Source of the DNA: Trichostrongylus colubriformis
Taxonomy: Eukaryota; Nematoda; Chromadorea; Rhabditida; Trichostrongylidae
Direction of reading: 5' to 3'
Assembly (NCBI GenBank): GCA_963978905.1
Contig: OZ022261.1
Coordinates: 22,565,686-22,629,685 of the forward strand
DNA: 64,000 nt
The notes below the pieces were generated by a model that was not told where the DNA came from, searched no databases, and was given only the letters and a program-made list of their open reading frames with translations. Positions 11,801 through 23,800 of this stretch are shown here, piece by piece (position 1 is the stretch's first letter; every line of letters starts with the position of its first letter). The translations under genes and the position numbers were made by a program.

Positions 11801-14800
11801 GGGTGTGATTCACAGTATTGACGAGCACAATATATGTGAGGTTACCAAATTCCCTTTCAGTGGAGGGTTTTTGCGATTCTTCTGCACCTGAAAATAAAAG
11901 CAATCGGATGATAAACATCAATCCAAATTCCAGACACTGCGGAAAAATTCCATTCAGAAAGCTTGCCCAACACGTCCAACTTACATCGAGGCTAAATGTC
12001 TGGATCATTTGCTGTGCGACCCCCATGCTTAGCTGTTCTTTCCATGTTTGATCATTGGCGGCAACCGTATTTCGTTGTTTCTTCTTTCTAAGAAAAGTTC
12101 ATCTAATTACTTGATTTGAGTCTACTATTCCGAAATGCAGGAAGAATGTTGGATAGCGGCTGCTACTTGGCTAGAGGCAGTGCATAGTTACCGAACGTAA
12201 TAGCTACAAGCAGGCTCATCGCACAGAGGCACCCACAGAGCTCTACATCCCGAGCATTACATAGATCTCGATTTTGTTCTACGTCAACAGTCAGTGCTTA
12301 ATTTGCGACAGACCTCTCGAGTTTCTCTCGCAACTTATGCTCCATCTGACGATTCCGATTCATCCGCCTGGCTGTAATGTACAGCTTGAGGCATATACGG
12401 CTGAAATAAATCCAGTTTCGAAGTTGAATTTTTTCAAAGGCATCAAAAGAGGTAATTCAGATATCAATGACGGGGAGGCATCTTCACAATAAATGATCGC
12501 TTCGAGGCCAAAGAGACGGTGTGTATCGCAAATCGCTTCAAAGGCAGCATTAGCGATAATGTGGTTATTGAAAGACCCCTAAAAGAAGTCACTTACATGG
12601 AAACTATGGGCCTAAGAACCTTGTTTATGGCGAAATCCCCCATAAAGCGCGCTCCCGAGCTGTAGTGGCGGCAACGGAATGGTTTGCATCAGACACCCTT
12701 GATCGATAGACCCCGCCTCCAGGCGACGTGATTCCTGGTTGGCTACGATGAGAGCGAGAGAGGAGATGCGGCAGGGGTTGACGGTAGCGGCGCGCTTTCT
12801 CAGTTTTTGCTTGGTGCTCCCTTCAGAAGTTGGATGCTCCCGAATTTTCAAACATCCTTTCGTGTTTACGACTTGGCAACATGCCAGTGAAAAACTCGTT
12901 TGGACTACCCGACTCTTGATGGAAAGGTCGTCCGCGTCGACCATCAGCGGTGGAAATGCGGTCTTATCTCTCGTGTCTTTTGGTACTTCCCTCCGTTTTT
13001 TCTTCACCATCGTATAACTGAGCACCTCGACTTTCACATTCACTACATTTTTCACTGTTCGTCCAAATTTCTCCTATCGCTGCCTTTAATAGAAGCAAGT
13101 CGCTCCTCATTATGATTCCAGTGGGTTGTAAGGAAAGATCTGGCCGGTTTTGTAATTTCACAAGTTAAGTTCAAATCTTCAGCGTGTCAACATGAATTAC
13201 CCTACATATTGTGCTCCTCAGATAGATAAAGAGCTGCTCTATCTGAACATATGCTTTCCTTGGAATGCCACAACGTTTTTGGATTACCAGGGAGATTTTG
13301 AAGTACTGTGAAGAGAACCCTTTTTGGATGACTCCACTTCCAGAAGTCTTGTTTAGTCGAGTCACACAAAGGTAACCACAAATGTGGTTACTACAAGGGG
13401 AAGGAGTGAAGCATTGGATGAAACCCTTTGTCCCTGGTTTCAGAGATGCAGAAATACGAATAAATTGCTCGAACTTTCAATAACTCAAATTGCTCTGACT
13501 AATAAAACCGCAGAAAGCGATGAATGTTTATGGTTGCAAGCAATACCTAAAAGTATTGGCATTTTCCACACAAATATGGCTGACCACCACAAGTAGTAGC
13601 CTCAATTCGAAAAAAAAAACCAAAAAATAGGTACCGCACGACCCCTCGGAGCAGCCATGCGCGAGCGCATTTTCTACAAATCCTCTTCCAGTAATTGAAG
13701 CAGTTGCAAACTGGAGTCCTTATTCGTCCATCTTATTCACCACGTCTAGCGCTAACTGAGCCCCACTTTCTCGAGCATCTAGACAGCTCCCTCAAAGCAA
13801 TGTATGCAGAAAGGATGGTAGTTTTGAGTCGACCTTTATTGTTTTAAAAAATATAAATCGTCTGCCGTTCATCAAAATAAAACATTTGAACATGCATAGT
13901 GTTGCCGAAAATGTAGCGAATCTATTGGTGTTCATTGATCTACCGAGGCTGAAATTGCAAAACCGGTCAAAATTTTCCTTACAACCTATTATGTACGCGT
14001 TCCTGCTTCGACACGCCCCAGTGACCGAGCAGAATCAGAAGGGGAGGAGCAACGTCCGTGGCCTGAGTTACCCAGGCTCACTTTGATGCAGCGAGTCGGA
14101 AAACTCGTCAGCACATGAAATGACGGGCTTTCGTTCTGGGGTTTCTTCACGTTCTGAGGTTTCAAACGGGTTTCTAATCGCTTCAAGCTGTTTTTCTCCT
14201 CTGCGGTTCTACCCAGCACCTATACTGTCATATTCAACAATCCACCAGATTCAGATTACCCTTCGTGGCACCTTTAACAAAGCGGAAAACAAACGCACTC
14301 ATGTGGCTGCGATCTTTCAAATCAAGAATTAGCGTACCGCTTACTTGCACAGGGTGTCCACTTCTCTTAGTTTTGTTGCCCAACCTCCTTTCAGCTATGT
14401 TTCCGATTAAAAGTATTTATCTATTTGTCCGAACGCTATCATTAACCCCGCTTCCCTTTCACGTCCTATTGTTCGACACGTTCCCACCCTGGGATTCCCT
14501 GTTCTGGAGTTTTCGCTATTTTTCTAGTTTTATCAACAACCATAAAAGTTGGAAGTAACATGTAACATATTGGGTAGCACTTACCGGAAATACTCAGTCA
14601 AACGACGGCTCCTCGAACTAGCTAAATGAAATCGATACCTTAAAAGAGAACCATAGCCTCTCCAACACTTTTACAGCAAGTGAATCTTACCAGAACTGGA
14701 TCACAGAAGCCGAGGTGTTTCGTAACTTATTTTTGCACTCTTTCTTGCTATTCTCTTCCATCATGAGCGTTAGACCTGAATCGTTGATCTCAGTTCAAAG

Positions 14801-17800
14801 TAGAAAGAAAATTGGTTCATTTAATAGTCGCATCAACCGTCTTCAAAACCTCCTCTGGTAGGGGCCACATGGATGCCTGCAGGTGAGCGCCTTTCAAAGG
14901 TGTAGAGCTACAGTTGATCGATATCTGGAGTATACAAAGTCCAGCTTGTAATGTTTGTAACATACCTACGGATATTTGTGTTGAAGCAGCAACAAACGTA
15001 CAGTACGCTAGAAAGCCCAGAAAGCACACAATAACTTTTGATGTCCATTTTTCAGGAACGATATCTCCGTAGCTGAAAATTAAAGCTACTATTTATTTGT
15101 TCACTTCCACAACAAATGAGTCTCTATAGCATGTAGGACTAGGACACGTGCTGTCGAAACGAGACGCAATTAGTATATGTTTGCCTTTTGGAAAGCATGG
15201 TAAATGTAGAAGTTCATAAGAAATTCTTACCATTACATTTTGTTGCACAATGTTGTCGTTTCTGAAATCACTCTGACGTAAAGCTGTTTCACAACAGCAC
15301 GCGTCGCATATCGTCAATTATGTGGGAGTGTCGCATACCACGGATGTAGGGCGTGTTCCATTGAGACAAGAAATCCGCTTCGAAGCGTTGAGCACGTAGC
15401 GTGCGTGATTCGTGCGAACTAGGGGCGTAGTTGAGTCTGGATGACTATGCCTAAACTGAGACCAAGACGCAGTATCGCTTTTGGGCCAAACCACGGATGT
15501 GTACCCTTATGTCAGCATTTCGCACCGCTGCGTGTCGCAGGTGAAGCGATGAAGACGAGCGGCGCCGTTTGTAAGGTCCCATAGCGATTACAAGACATCT
15601 GATGACGCCCCTAGCATAACCGTGTTATCACTCTAAGGCACAACTGTAGAGAGGCGCATAGCTCGCACGCACTGCCTCGCATCCCGCTCCTCGTGGCGCG
15701 AAATCCTGACATTAGAGTACACACTTCCGGCCCATATACGGCACCTGTGGATCGCACGAATCGCGCCGCACATCAGACGCGGCCACGCGAATTTCGTGTC
15801 ATAATGGCACACACCCGCGAATCGGTATTCAAGATTCTCACCCTATGGTCGGTATAGTCACAACCGTAAACCACCATGCATGAGCAAGTGTTAAGAATTC
15901 CTCCGATTCTGAATATGAATTTGAATGAGTAGGAGTTCTCTGTAAATACTATTGCGCCAATGCACCACAAATCGTCAAATTTAAATGCCTCTCTAATCCA
16001 GCCATCCAAAGGTAGCAGATTCCAGATCTTACTTGTAACTTCCGACGAATTAATCGGAAAATAGAATATAAATCCTTCGTTCTCACTAATGTAGATGAGA
16101 TTAACCATGAGTAAGCATAAAATAAAAGTAATGTAATAAGCAGCCAACAGCTCCCATCTGAAAATCACTTTTCCTGCTATTCAGATCTCCCATAGTGTTC
16201 AAGTGTCAAAAGACAAATAGTTTGGTAGTATTATCAAACAAATATTCCAGGCAGCATTAAAAATGAAGGCGTTATTTTCCGGAGCTATTCATTCTGTTGG
16301 GGCCTGATCAGGGTCAAACCTCCGTTGAGGAATCCTCAACGGGGGGGGGGGGGGTCGTATTTGGTTCACTAGGAAGGGGGGGGGGGTCGTAATCGTTTAG
16401 GTAGGCATTGATCAACAGAATTTCTAACGCTGAGTGTCTAAAGTGTGAGGAGAGAAATGATAAAACTGACTAACTGGGTTTGAACCTGGAGCTAATTTAA
16501 CTCAATTATCATGGAAGCCTCATGCATGGCGCGATTTACAACGAAGTCAACCAATGCCAATAACCCTTTCATTGGTCCGCCAGCACCAAAACCACGTACA
16601 GAGACACCTCCGAAATTCACCAATTAACCGTGGAAAGCGATATCTATCAACGGGTACCAACGTGGATGGACACTCCAGAAACAATGGGATGAAAATGAAC
16701 AATTGGCTGATATGGAATTCTTTCATATCTTACTACGATTGCAAGTACGTAATTTGGTGTTAGCGGCCACTATGCGGATCGCAAAAACGTTTGTATTCAT
16801 TGAGAATGTGGATAAAATCCTCATGCATGGCGCATCCCACAGAGAAGCTGACCGACGCTCCCCGCCCTCCCAGTAGGCGCTCGAGAGCGAAAGATGCGTA
16901 CTAGAGAAATTTCAGTAACAATGAATTGATTTTTCCTAAGAATCGGGCGAAGATCTCGCAAGTTCGACGAAAAAAATTTCTTCGACTGGCTTTCCTGAAT
17001 TTTTCCTGCTTTGTTTTGAAGATATGGCATAGCTCAGGTAGTCGTTCGAAAGCGGCAACCGAGCAGACCTCGCGTCACCAGAATGCACTCATATGGTTAA
17101 GTTTGAAAGAAGTTATGGCCATTTGAATAAAAAAACTTCGGAATTTTCCTCATCTAATCCTCATCTGGAAACCCGTATCGAGAACTAAGCAACCATTAGG
17201 GAAAGCAAGCGGCCAATAGATAGATCTAAGGGAATTATTAGGAAAACAGTTCACAGCTGTTTGAAAGATGGGCTCTAGGTAAAGTTTAAAGTATTTTGAA
17301 AATGTCGGGATTTACTATGGGGGAGATAACGCGCTCCATTCAGATCGCGACGCAGCCGCACATATTCCTTTCGCGCATATTTGTCGGCGATTCGTTCCTC
17401 TTTTTGTTTTCTTGTTGCTTTATAATGTTCTTTCGGTGTTTAGGGAGTTAGTGTGGAAAAAGTAGTATGCTGCGCTCTGTCCACAGCGTTAGAGACTGTC
17501 TCCAACGCTATGGTTAGAGCGCAGAGAGGCCGTAGCACTAGCCGAATTGGGTTCGAATCTTGCAATGAAATGATTTTGATGAGGCAAATTCGAGTTTTTT
17601 ATTATCCTGGTATTAGCCTTAGTCTGGGGAAAGGAGATTCCCTTTGCGTAGGCTTAGGCGAACACGCGTGAGTGATTGTTTAGTCCAGTTGAAGCAAATT
17701 TCTTGTAATATACCAATAAAAATATTTCGTTCAGTATTTTTGCACTCACTTATTATTTATTGCAAAATGAAAATAACAATAACATAAGTGAAAGCGAAGG

Positions 17801-20800
17801 GCGGAGGTGGTGTAGTGACAGGTGGCGCGCACCCCACTCTCATGGTGCCGGGATCAAATCCCGCATCAACGCCCGCCCAGGCCAACCAAGCCTTCCATCC
17901 CTCCGGGGTCAGTAAAATGGTACCAGACTCGTCTGGGAGGGCAAAAGCACTGTCCTGTACATCGGCTGGCATTAATCAATCCCTTTCTGGGATGCGGCGC
18001 ATCCCAGAAAGGGATTGATTAATGCCAAAACTTTATCCTTTTGATTAAGTGGAAGGGGAGGGGGTCGTATTGAGGCCGCTTTTTGGGAGGAGGTCGTATT
18101 TTCTGCAAATTTTCCTCAACTGAACGCTTGACCCTGGGCCTAATGAGAGGCGTGCGGTGGCTACCGTTACTTTCAGCGATCTATGTGATCAACACTTTCA
18201 TCACCCTCATGGCATTCTACATATGATAACACATATGTATATTGAACTTTACATATTTCACAGCTTATCCAAGTCCTAGAATAGAGGGATGATCGTGCCA
18301 AGTGCCTTGTAGGTCGGTCACATACGGTTAAACACAGGTGAGTCGTTCCCTCACGCATTCATAAGCATGATTGACCGCTCTCAACTGTAGTGTTAAAGGC
18401 GCATTACGCGTCCAATAGTAGGAGGATTACATCCGTGGAATTGTCCTACAGGTGCTTCAGCTACACCCAGATGTGCGAAGGGGATTTGGCCGACACGCCG
18501 CTCGGTGGCCGTCTACCAATAACGATTACGGGTGCACCTCATCCCGCGGAGGTGAAATGTGCCGGTGAGTGCTGCACGCAACTGCAGAGAGTCTTTTTCG
18601 TGCTTCCATTCATGAACATGGTCAACAATAGGGTGCGTTGATATTAATGTCAAAAGCATCAATCGTACTTGCTCAGAATAACCATGTTTTTGATGAGATG
18701 CCACGTCGTCATTTGTCGGTCCATGTGAAATAGTCGAAGTATCTGCAAAGCGTTCAAAACCATCCTTCTGCAACTCGAAAAGTTCAGCTCATTGTCGGTT
18801 GTAGGACAATGATACCCCCTATTCGTATTAAAGGAGCCGGAAGGGGTGCGAAAAAAGAGGGAGATGCATAGAAATGAGCATTTTGTAACGATCACTCAAG
18901 GTTAAAAGCGATAATCGGCGAAAAACTCGGATTCAATAGCACGACGCTGTGATATGTATTCGCATCCCATTCGCATCAACACACTGACTATCCGAGTTGT
19001 CCGCTGTAGGAGACGGCCGCGGGCCAACGTTAGTTTTTGCACTTGACTCCCAGCGCAGTAGAGTGCCCCTTCCCAACTACATAAGCATCCATCTATGACA
19101 ATACATCTAAAACAATATAAGAAAGAACAAAAGGAAAAGTCAAATAGAAGATTAAGTTTATAATAATAACATCTATCTTGGCACCATTCCAAGGCGCCAA
19201 ACTGGCGGATTTGTGCAATGGCGGCCCCTTGAACTCGTCCGAACTACAACTGTTCTACCGTAGGCCAAAAATTACCCCATTCCGGTGTCCTTGAAGCGCG
19301 TGCGGTGGGCACGTAACTGGCTCGATGAGCCATCCGTGAAGTTATTATAACTGATGACATCTCACGCTCAGTTCATCAAATCCGTTGACGACGCTATTCT
19401 CCTGTGGTACTTACCCCATTAATGTTGGCTGGCCCAAAATATTTCAAAATATTACACACCTGAATAAGTCTCAAGTAGTCGAGAGTTGCGTCTGATATGT
19501 AGGTGCTCTCAAGATATACCATGGTCGATGTGACAATAATTATAATTATATCTACTAAGGAGACTAATCGAGTAAGATATCGGAGGCGTCCTTAAATAGA
19601 TGAAATAAATTGCAACAGGGCGAGGAACAAAACTCTGACAGATCCTATGAAAAGACGGTACATGCGCAGCGCGTAGTCGCGTCGCTTTGATTGCAGCTCA
19701 GAATGCTTGCCACAGTACGTAGAGTTTTAAAGCTACCACTCCCAGCTGCGACGAGATCGTTCGCATAACAGTAACACCTTTCTCTTTTTGAAACAAGCGG
19801 AACTTTCGTCTCACCTTTAATTCCGCAGTATTTTGCATCCGCTGAGATGCACCACATTCGAACACAAAATTCGCAGATAAAAAATACGGCTAGTGCCATT
19901 TCCATATACATGTGCACTGCTGCAAAGCAACAATTAGCGAGGGGTTTGTAGAAATACTCCAAGAGATTAACCTCGAACAAGTGGGTCCTGCCACGTAGTA
20001 GCTCCAAGTATCACAGCCACGAGTACAAGGGCAAAAATTCCTGAATGAACAACACCTTCCAATTTCTTCCCATATTTTGTAAACAAGTTCTGCACTTCGC
20101 TGAAGGTAGTATAATGCCCTTTTGCCTCTACGCAGCAGCTGTGGAGGCGGGGAAGGGAGGGGGGGGGGAAGAAGGGGGAGGTTCACTTCAAAGCAGTACT
20201 TCTTTCAAAAAACGGCAGTTCTAGTACGTCAAAGTGCAGCTGTCTAACCATACGACCTCCACGCATGTAATCATTGGGAGGAATAAAATCGCGCGGTTTT
20301 TTTTTTGTTCGCTGTTATTCACATTGATCCCTTCATCATTCGACGAAGCTTATGTTTTTGATAAAGCATTTCCTGTTCTACGAAACACTGCTATCTGTTT
20401 TTCGATTCCTTGGTTTACCTGATATTTATGAGGTTTGGAAATGAAGTAAGCTAAAGACAAAAACTGGCACTCCCGACACATCATCTTCCTCGTCTGCCAT
20501 CGATACCAAAAAAATTTCGCGCATGAGTTTTCGATAGCGCTTTTTCAGCTCTACAATGATAGTGCCTTTAATCAAATCGCTCAATATTTCGCTGTTTTTA
20601 AGATTCACAAATGCTGTACTCACCAAACGTGTGCACATTCTCTATCTTCTCTTCCTCACCTACCATCGAGATTGGAGAGAAAATGCATACACGTATTCGA
20701 CAGAGCTTTTTCTGCTCTACAAGACTTTGCCACTGATCTTTTGAATACTTTCACAATTACTACAATGATGCTGAGTTATGTGCAAAAGCTTCGGTGCCGT

Positions 20801-23800
20801 ACGGGACTCGGACCCGCACTTCATCCTTTCCGGGGATATGTGCTAATCCATTACACTACCGACACCCCTTTCACCTTAACTCGGCTTCTGAATGGTATAT
20901 TTACCATAGCTTATCAGCACTCACACGTATAACGTGTTGAGCCGTTATACGTGTGAGTGCTGATAAGCAATACCCGCCTTAAGTTTTCAAAAGAAAACGC
21001 GGATCCGGGTTTTTTTTTTCGTTTTTTTTTTTGCTGTAACTCGGTTTCTTTTGCCTCAATCTCCATATAAATATACATAAATCGAATCAGCTCTCCGAGC
21101 TCTATAGAATGGTTTCTTCCAACTTTCAAAAAGCTATCTTTTTATGTACTCGCATCCACGAAGTGCCAGTGGGCACTCACCTGCGAGCCACGCGCGCTAT
21201 AATTATAACCAAGAGGCAAATCTGCCGTCTACATACAAGGCTCAACAACTTACAGGGATACTTTCCTTGTCGAAACTAAATTAAAAATAGGTTCTTAATC
21301 TTTGATGGCGGTATTTCATTAGGTGTCACTTCACCCAGTATGCTATAGTAGTCACCATCTGATTATTGTTCAAAAAATTTAAATTTTCTCAAATTTCAAC
21401 GGTCTTACCCCATCCAGGGAAAAATTCAGTGTACCGGTTGAGTGTATCACTACTTATTTATTATAAAAACCATGATGACCAGAAGTAAAATTATCGATCC
21501 TTTTCAAAAGTTTTATCGTTCTACCCTGTCTGACCCCTCGATCTCATAGCAATTAGTCAGCTCATTGAGATCTCCCAGACAGGTACTGATCGGCCTTCCA
21601 CAGTGATATGCCACTGCATCAACCAAACAGATTGGATAACATGGTAATTCTATGCGAAGTGCATATATGTTCAATGTGTGCTTTCAATTTTCTCAAAAAA
21701 GACAAATCTAAAACAATATGAAAGATTCCTTTCCTTCGTATATGGTTCATATAGAACCTCAAAAAAAGGGCAAGGGCAGGATTGGGTAGAATGGTAAAAC
21801 CTTTGAAAAGGATCGATAATTTTACTTATGATCATGGACTTTATACATAAATCAATTGAATCTTCTATGTTGTGCTGAGCAATCTTCTATATTGTTTTCG
21901 ATTTATGTTTTTTTGAGAAAACTGAGAACAGACATTGAAAACATACGCACTCCGCATAAAACTACCATGTCAATTTGTTTGATTGATGCAGTGGCATATC
22001 ACTGTGGAAGGCCGAGCAATACCTGTCTGGGAGATCTCAGTGAGCTCTAATTGCTATGAGATCGAGGGGTCAGACAGGGTAGGACGGTAAAACTTTTGAA
22101 AAGGATCGATAATTTTACTTCTGGTCATCATGGTTTTTATAATAAATAAATAGTGATACACTCAACCGGTACACTGAATTTTTCCCTGGATGAGGTAAGA
22201 CCGTTGAAATTTAAGAAAATTTATTTTTCTTTCAACAATAATCAGATGGTGACTACTATAGCATACTGGGTGAAGTGACACCTACTGAAATACCGCCATC
22301 AAAGATTAAGAACCAATCTTTAATTTAGTTTTGACAAGGGTAGTATCTCCGTAAGTTGTTGAGTTTTGTATGTTGACTGCAGACTTGCCTCCTGGTTATA
22401 ATTATAGCGCGTGTGGCTCGCAGGTGAGTGCCCACTGGCACTTCGTGGATGCGAGTACATAAAAAGATATGTTTTTGGAAGTTGGAAGAGACTATTCTAT
22501 AGAGCTCGGTGAGCTGATTCGATTGATGTGTATTTATATGGAGATTGAAGCAAAACAAACCGAGTTACAGCAAAAAACGAAAGAAAACGCGGTTCCGCGT
22601 TTTCTTTTGAAAACTTAAGGCGGGTATTGTAAGCTATGGTAAATATACACACTTTCACAATTGATATTCCTGAGGCTTAGAAATGGGGTACTCAGTAGAA
22701 GCCCACCCTCACTTTTTCGCAAGGACTCGAGATTTTACCAAATACTAGTATTAGCTTGTCCGAAAAGTAATGAGACAAATGCAGTGGTGAGATTAACATT
22801 AAGTATTTTTGGACGTCGAAGTCGTGAGAGGACAAAATTCTGGAATTTAGTGTTTCACGTCCAGTACATGTATGCCACCAAGGGCATATGGTCCATACTG
22901 TTTTCATCTTTCACAAACGTGCTAAAGATGGATGAGAAAAAAAAGCTGTATCGGGCAGCTCTCCTTCTACACTATCGTTCAGGTAAATCCGCGGATGAGG
23001 CCCATCGGCTTTTGCTGGAAGAAATGAAGGATCAAGCACCTTCTCGAGCGACGTGCTTTAGATGGTACGGCAAGTTCGACAAAGGAGGGAAATGTCTCGA
23101 AGACTGTAGTCGTTCAGGACGTCCACTGACGCGAAAGAAGCAGCTCATACTCGCCATCTGTGAGGAACGACCTAACGTTACAGTGCGCGAGCTTGCCACC
23201 TCCTCGGGTGTTCCTAAATCCACGGTACATGATGTTCTTCGTGCGTCAGGTAAAGTGGCAAAGTTGCCTCGGGTTCTTCCGCACGCTCTCAGCTCTCACG
23301 ACAAGAAGAAGCGTGTTGAAGTGTGCACTTCTCTGCTCAGCCGTCATCGCACGCTTTCCTGGATCGACTCCATCGTTACCATGGATGAGAAGTATTGTGT
23401 CTACGATAACACGGTGCGCCGAAAACATTGGGTCGACTTCGATGAATTGCCGAAACCACAGCCGAAACATCCCGATCATGACAAGAAGGAGTTGCTCTCA
23501 TTCTGGTGGGATATTAAAGGCCCGGTGTTTTGGGAACTGGTTCCAACTGGTTCTATGGTCGACTCTGAAAAATTCTGTACTCAGCTGGAAAGAGTAGCTG
23601 AAATTCTGCGTAGTCGCCGTCGTGGGAGAGGCAAAATCCTACTCCTCATGGATAACGCCAGGCCACACACGTCGAAAAGGACTCAGAGTAAGCTGAGTGA
23701 GCTGGAGATCGATTTTGTACCCCATCCACCGTACTCACTAGATCTCGCTCCATCAGACTTCCACATACTTCGTTCTCTTCAATCCTCTTTTGCTGGAAAA

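Noticed and set aside
12274..12492. Plus-strand frame with CNVQLEAYTAEI that faintly recalls the EndoU C-terminus
   Set aside because: It is antisense to KCNQ exon 9 (12,400-12,314), which has a strong acceptor and matching phases.
12612..13055. Minus-strand frame of 147 codons with a relative at 50,968-51,405
   Set aside because: The likeness comes from both lying in R2 MITEs; frames are broken in copy 3 and no domain is visible.
14817..14924. Possible terminal exon of the KCNQ-like gene ending in TGA (ISINCSSTPLK...)
   Set aside because: A GTATGT donor at 14,965 joins S6 in phase to a helix A exon (14,775-14,691) and on to the coiled-coil exon at 8,877, which fits the family much better.
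15219..15275. 31-nt minus-strand mini-exon between TTTCAG and GTAAGA in the pore intron
   Set aside because: The frame needed to join the neighbouring exons contains a TAA stop.
18902..19192. Minus-strand frame with a hydrophobic stretch
   Set aside because: It lies inside an R1 MITE in a KCNQ intron and is not kept in the other R1 copies.
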